The notes under the pieces: generated by a model
The model's database searches: none
What the model was told of the DNA's origin: nothing
The model's input: only the letters and a program-made list of their open reading frames with translations
Made by a program: the position numbers and the translations under genes
Shown here: positions 60,940-64,000 of the stretch, piece after piece
How the letters are laid out: every line of letters starts with the position of its first letter
Numbering within the stretch: the first letter of the stretch is position 1
Source: Micromonospora kangleipakensis
GTDB taxonomy: Bacteria > Actinomycetota > Actinomycetes > Mycobacteriales > Micromonosporaceae
Assembly: GCF_004217615.1 (NCBI RefSeq)
Contig: NZ_SHLD01000001.1
Span: forward strand, 3,968,001 to 4,032,000
Direction of reading: 5' to 3'
Length of the DNA stretch: 64,000 bases

Positions 60940-61410
60940 TCAGCGTGCTCGCCAGCGACGGACCACGTACAGGACGCCGCTGGCCAGGAAGAGGGCGACG
61001 CTGACGAGCAGCCAGCGGGCCAGGAACGGCTGCTGGTCCTGCCCGGTCGCGGCCCGGTAGGTCGCCGGGCCCTGGCGGAGGATCCCGGGCAGGTAGACAA
61101 GGAACAGCAGCGCCGCGGCCAGCGCCGGCACGCGGAGGTGGTTCAGCAGCGACGGCCCGGGCGCCGGCCGGGCCCGTCGCTCGCCCACCGCCGCCCGCAG
61201 CGCCCGGTCGGCCGACGCGTAGATCGGGAACAGGACGAAATCGTGGGCGATCGCCGCGCCGACGAACCAGAGCAGCATCCGCCCGGCGGTCGCCTCACCG
61301 GCCAGCCGCAGGGCCACCCAGCCGGCCACGGCGAAGCAGCCGACGAGCAGCAGCAGGTGCCCTCCGGGCGCCCCGTACGCGGCCCGGAAACGCGCCGCGA
61401 CGTCACGCAT
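60940..61410 (-). CDS. four-helix integral membrane protein
   Basis: The 156-residue protein has four hydrophobic helices (HLLLLVGCFAVAGWVALRLA, MLLWFVGAAIAHDFVLFPIY, VPALAAALLFLVYLPGIL, WLLVSVALFLASGVLYVV). Its ATG overlaps the end of the molybdoenzyme gene by 8 bases, so the two are co-translated. No named family recognised; perhaps an accessory membrane subunit. The His-Asp pair in helix 2 and the loop Cys-free composition give no cofactor clue. Confidence 0.78.
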   Translation of the reverse strand: MRDVAARFRAAYGAPGGHLLLLVGCFAVAGWVALRLAGEATAGRMLLWFVGAAIAHDFVLFPIYASADRALRAAVGERRARPAPGPSLLNHLRVPALAAALLFLVYLPGILRQGPATYRAATGQDQQPFLARWLLVSVALFLASGVLYVVRRWRAR

Positions 61411-62785
61411 CGGTACGCCCCCGGAACTCGATCTCCGACACCCATTTGGTGCAGTGCACCCCGGGCAGCGCCGGGACGATCACCCGGGCGGGAAAGCCGT
61501 GGTCCGGGGTGAGGTCCACCCCGTTGACCCGCAGCGCGAGCAGCGAGTCGGGGTCGAGGACCTGGTTGGCCTGCAGGGTCGCCTGGGCGAACAGCCCCGC
61601 CTTCTCCAGCGATCGGACGTGGGCGGAGCCGAGCGCACCCGCCCCGACCAGCGCGGCGAGGTCGCGCAGCCGTACCCCGGTCCAGGTCTGCAGCGTCGAC
61701 CACCCCTCCACGCAGGCGATCGGCAGCCGGGCGGTGTGCTGGGGCATGGCGAGCAGGGCGGCGCGGTCCAGGGTGGCCTGTCGCCCGTCGGCCCGCAGCG
61801 TCAGCCGCCAGCCGGCCCCGGTGTCGGCGGCCCCGATGCCGGCGGCCGCAGCCGTGCGGTTCACCGGGAACCCGGTCGGGCCCGTGCCGGGCTGCCGGCC
61901 CCGGGGCAGCAGCAGCGCGGTGCGGCGCCACCGGCCGTCGAGGGTCTGCCCGACGGTCAGGCCGGCCAGCAGCAGCGACAGGCCGCCGACCAGGGCGAGG
62001 GCGCCGCGCCGGCTCACGGTGGCCGGACCCGGCCGGGCGGCGACCAGCCCGTCGGGGTCCGGCGGCTCGGGTCGGGTGGCGTCGCGCGGGACGGTCAGCT
62101 CGGCGCGCACCGGCCGGGACCGCAGCGCGGTGAGCATCCGCCGCAGCTTGAGTGCCACGTGCGTGACGAGCGCGGCGACGAAGACCCACGCGCCGAAGTA
62201 GTGCGCGGTGTAGAAGTCGAACCCGAACAGGTACGCGTACTGGATGTCCAGCAGGCCGGTGGCGATCTCGAAGAGGATCCCGCCGACCAGCAGCAGCAGG
62301 GAGAGCCGTTCCAGCAGCTGTGCCACCGATCGGGCCGGCGGCCAGTCGAAGAGCTTCGGGATGACCGACCAGAGCTTGCCCAGCACGACCGGGATCAGCG
62401 TGATCCCGACCGTCACGTGCAGGCCCTGGGTGACCCGGAACAGCCAGGACGGGCGGGTGGGCCAGTCGAACGGCGGCAACCGCAGCCAGCCGACGTCGCG
62501 CGGGAAGGCCTGACCGAACTGCGGGCCGTAGGCCAGGTAGTCGAGCAGGCCGGTGAGGAAGACCAGCGGCAGGCCGACGAGCAGCACGAGGCCGTACACC
62601 GAGGTGAGCCACGGTCCGCGCAGCGGGCTGCGCCACCGTCCGTCGACGCCGCGCGCGCCGGGCGGCGGATGCTCCGCCAGCAACGCCCATCCCCGCCGGG
62701 GGAAGCCGTACGCCGGGCGGCCGGGCGGGTCGGTCCGCGAGCCGGGGCCCGGGTGGTCCGCGGGGGACGTACGGTCGGCGCTCAC
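61403..62785 (-). CDS. membrane-anchored molybdopterin-dependent oxidoreductase with cytochrome-b-like N-terminal domain
   Basis: The 460-residue protein starts at GTG after AGGAGGAGGG. Residues about 55-235 form four or five helices with His in QGLHVTVGI and YTAHYFGAWVFVAALVTHVA, as in cytochrome b561/YedZ-like modules. At about 252 a twin-arginine-like SRRGALALVGG precedes a sulfite-oxidase/YedY-type molybdopterin domain: LPIACVEGWSTLQTWTGVRL with the Mo-ligand Cys, and TKWVSEIEFRG at the end. It looks like a one-chain fusion of MsrP-like enzyme and MsrQ-like quinol reductase facing outward. Substrate unknown. Confidence 0.87.
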   Translation of the reverse strand: MSADRTSPADHPGPGSRTDPPGRPAYGFPRRGWALLAEHPPPGARGVDGRWRSPLRGPWLTSVYGLVLLVGLPLVFLTGLLDYLAYGPQFGQAFPRDVGWLRLPPFDWPTRPSWLFRVTQGLHVTVGITLIPVVLGKLWSVIPKLFDWPPARSVAQLLERLSLLLLVGGILFEIATGLLDIQYAYLFGFDFYTAHYFGAWVFVAALVTHVALKLRRMLTALRSRPVRAELTVPRDATRPEPPDPDGLVAARPGPATVSRRGALALVGGLSLLLAGLTVGQTLDGRWRRTALLLPRGRQPGTGPTGFPVNRTAAAAGIGAADTGAGWRLTLRADGRQATLDRAALLAMPQHTARLPIACVEGWSTLQTWTGVRLRDLAALVGAGALGSAHVRSLEKAGLFAQATLQANQVLDPDSLLALRVNGVDLTPDHGFPARVIVPALPGVHCTKWVSEIEFRGRTDA

Positions 62786-63006
62786 CGGCCCTCCTCCTGG
62801 CTGCTCGACGTGCCGGTCCACCGGCGGTGACGGGAGCCGCGCGTCCGGCGGCCGGCGCGGGCTTCTTCTTCGGCAGGCTACGGGCGGTGCCGGAGGCCCG
62901 GCGGGACTTGCCCGATTACGGAAGGCTTACCGGCGCCGGTGGACGACAGATGTTGTGGAATGACTACGGCTGTCGCAACGCGGCCCGCCGTGCCGGCGTG
63001 CCGACC

Positions 63007-63012
63007 TACGCT
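63007..63012 (+). promoter_or_regulatory. possible leaderless -10 box
   Basis: TACGCT lies exactly seven bases before the ATG at 63020, the spacing expected when transcription starts on the start codon. No clear -35 box, and no strong ribosome site precedes the gene, which is consistent with leaderless initiation. Confidence 0.35.
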
Positions 63013-63019
63013 GGCGGGC

Positions 63020-64000
63020 ATGCGGGTACTGGTCACCGGCGCGGCCGGGTTCATCGGATCGCAGGTCGCCGACCTGCTCGTCGCCGAGGGGCACGAGCTG
63101 GTGGCGATGGACGCGCTGCTGCCCCAGGCGCACGGCGGGGAGCTGCCGGAGTGGTCGCGGCGGCACGACCCGGTGGTCGGCGACGTCCGCGACCCCGAGC
63201 TGCTCGACCGGCTCCTGGCCGGGGTCGACGCGGTGTGCCACCAGGCCGCGATGGTCGGGCACGGACTCGACCCGTCGGACGCGCCGGCGTACGCCAGCCA
63301 CAACGACTACGGCACCGCGGTGCTGCTCGCCGCGATGCACCGCGCCGGCGTGACCCGGCTGGTGCTGGCCAGCTCGATGGTCGTCTACGGCGAGGGGCGC
63401 TACGAGTGCGCCCGGCACGGCACGGTCCGCCCCGCCCCGCGCCGGTCAACCGATCTGGCGGCCGGCCGCTACGACCCGACCTGCCCGCACTGCCCGTCGA
63501 CGCTCACCCCCGCCCTGGTGCCCGAGGACGCCCCGCTGGAGCCGCGCAGCACGTACGCCGCCAGCAAGCTGGCCCAGGAGCACCTGGCCGCCGCCTGGGC
63601 GCGGCAGACCGGCGGCGGGGTCTGGGCGCTGCGATACCACAACGTCTACGGCCCCCGGATGCCCCGCGACACCCCGTACGCCGGGGTGGCCTCCATCTTC
63701 CGGTCTGCGCTGGCCGCCGGCCGGCCGCCGCAGGTGCTGGAGGACGGCCGGCAGCGGCGGGACTTCGTGCACGTCAGCGACGTGGCGCGGGCGAACCTGC
63801 TGGCGCTGGCCACGCCGCCGCCGCAGCCCCTGACGCCGGTCAACGTCTGCTCCGGCGAGCCGCGCACCGTGGGCGAGCTGGCCGCCACCCTGGCCACCGC
63901 CATGGCCGGGCCGGCGCCGCTGGTCGTCGGCGGCGCCCGCTCCGCCGACGTGCGGCACGTCGTCGCCGACCCCCGCCGGGCGACCGACCTGCTCGGGTAC
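63020..64000 (+). CDS. NAD-dependent sugar-nucleotide epimerase/dehydratase (partial at window end)
   Basis: 327 codons are visible and the frame is open at the window edge. Extended SDR: LVTGAAGFIGSQVADLLVAE at residue 4, VCHQAAMVGHG near 75, catalytic SSMVVYGEG and YAASK near 180, WALRYHNVYGPRMP. An insertion near 135-160 has Cys/His residues (YECARHG, CPHC) that could form a small zinc site, as seen in a subset of actinobacterial epimerases. It likely modifies an NDP-sugar for cell-wall or exopolysaccharide. Genes further right are not in view. Confidence 0.9.
   Translation, partial: MRVLVTGAAGFIGSQVADLLVAEGHELVAMDALLPQAHGGELPEWSRRHDPVVGDVRDPELLDRLLAGVDAVCHQAAMVGHGLDPSDAPAYASHNDYGTAVLLAAMHRAGVTRLVLASSMVVYGEGRYECARHGTVRPAPRRSTDLAAGRYDPTCPHCPSTLTPALVPEDAPLEPRSTYAASKLAQEHLAAAWARQTGGGVWALRYHNVYGPRMPRDTPYAGVASIFRSALAAGRPPQVLEDGRQRRDFVHVSDVARANLLALATPPPQPLTPVNVCSGEPRTVGELAATLATAMAGPAPLVVGGARSADVRHVVADPRRATDLLGY

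Noticed and set aside
1..64000. tRNA, rRNA, riboswitch or CRISPR array
   Set aside because: Scanning gaps for T-arm sequences (GTTCGANNC), repeated spacers or conserved riboswitch cores gave nothing convincing. By eye only, so short non-coding RNAs may be missed.

Overview
The window is one stretch of a very GC-rich actinobacterial chromosome. GTG and TTG starts are frequent, ATGA/GTGA stop-start overlaps are common, and several promoters look leaderless. Gene content (actinobacterial three-gene cytochrome bc1 unit, DUF5709, SCO6745-type, ECF42 sigma, LacI-regulated sugar ABC importer) fits the Micromonosporaceae, most likely a Micromonospora-like soil organism. This placement is an inference from content and composition. 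No rRNA, tRNA or CRISPR array was recognised.

Left end (1-11645, all + strand): the tail of a membrane protein, a CtaG-type oxidase assembly factor, a small c-type cytochrome lipoprotein and a qcrC-qcrA-qcrB set form a respiratory operon. QcrB carries an extra C-terminal domain. It is followed by a second tight operon: a pyruvate-oxidase-like TPP enzyme, a 1033-residue FAD/Fe-S oxidoreductase, an enolase-superfamily enzyme and a PPC/DUF296 protein.

Middle-left (11646-23382, mostly - strand) is an accessory zone rich in gene fossils: an FGGY kinase tail, a DUF4326 gene, an amidohydrolase piece, an SDR piece and a LivF-type ABC start. Between them lie intact genes: a CapA-like lipoprotein, a class III aminotransferase, a Pro/Thr-rich membrane protein, a YciI/ECF42/MFS operon, a DUF1223 protein and an SCO6745-like protein.

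23386-34530 is a coherent acyl-CoA catabolic locus. An AMP-dependent ligase, two LysR regulators and a TetR regulator lie on -. Diverging from a perfect palindromic operator is an eight-gene + operon (SDR, SDR, quinone-oxidoreductase-like, HAD, SDR, MaoC, APH-type kinase, acyl-CoA dehydrogenase). HAD, APH kinase and acyl-CoA dehydrogenase are the three domains of animal ACAD10, and ligase, kinase and dehydrogenase correspond to bacterial levulinate/4-hydroxyacid (Lva) pathways, so the locus probably degrades a 4-hydroxy acid or a related compound.

35534-53841 holds a giant secreted GH92 mannosidase, a UPF0303 protein, an unusual zinc-ribbon SDR flanked by IS3 and IS5 fossils, an MFS exporter divergent from an HxlR-peroxiredoxin fusion regulator, a decayed siderophore locus (fepC, fepB and siderophore-interacting protein remnants), a two-gene signalling pair (cyclic-nucleotide-domain histidine kinase plus a receiver-flavoprotein fusion lacking the thioredoxin-reductase CxxC), DUF5709 and a secreted beta-helix glycosidase-like protein.

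54383-60797 is a LacI-controlled alpha-glucoside uptake and hydrolysis locus (LacI, binding protein, two permeases, GH13 glucosidase) with a clear operator, leaderless promoter and terminator. The right end has a two-gene molybdoenzyme/membrane operon (-) and the start of a sugar-nucleotide epimerase that runs off the window.
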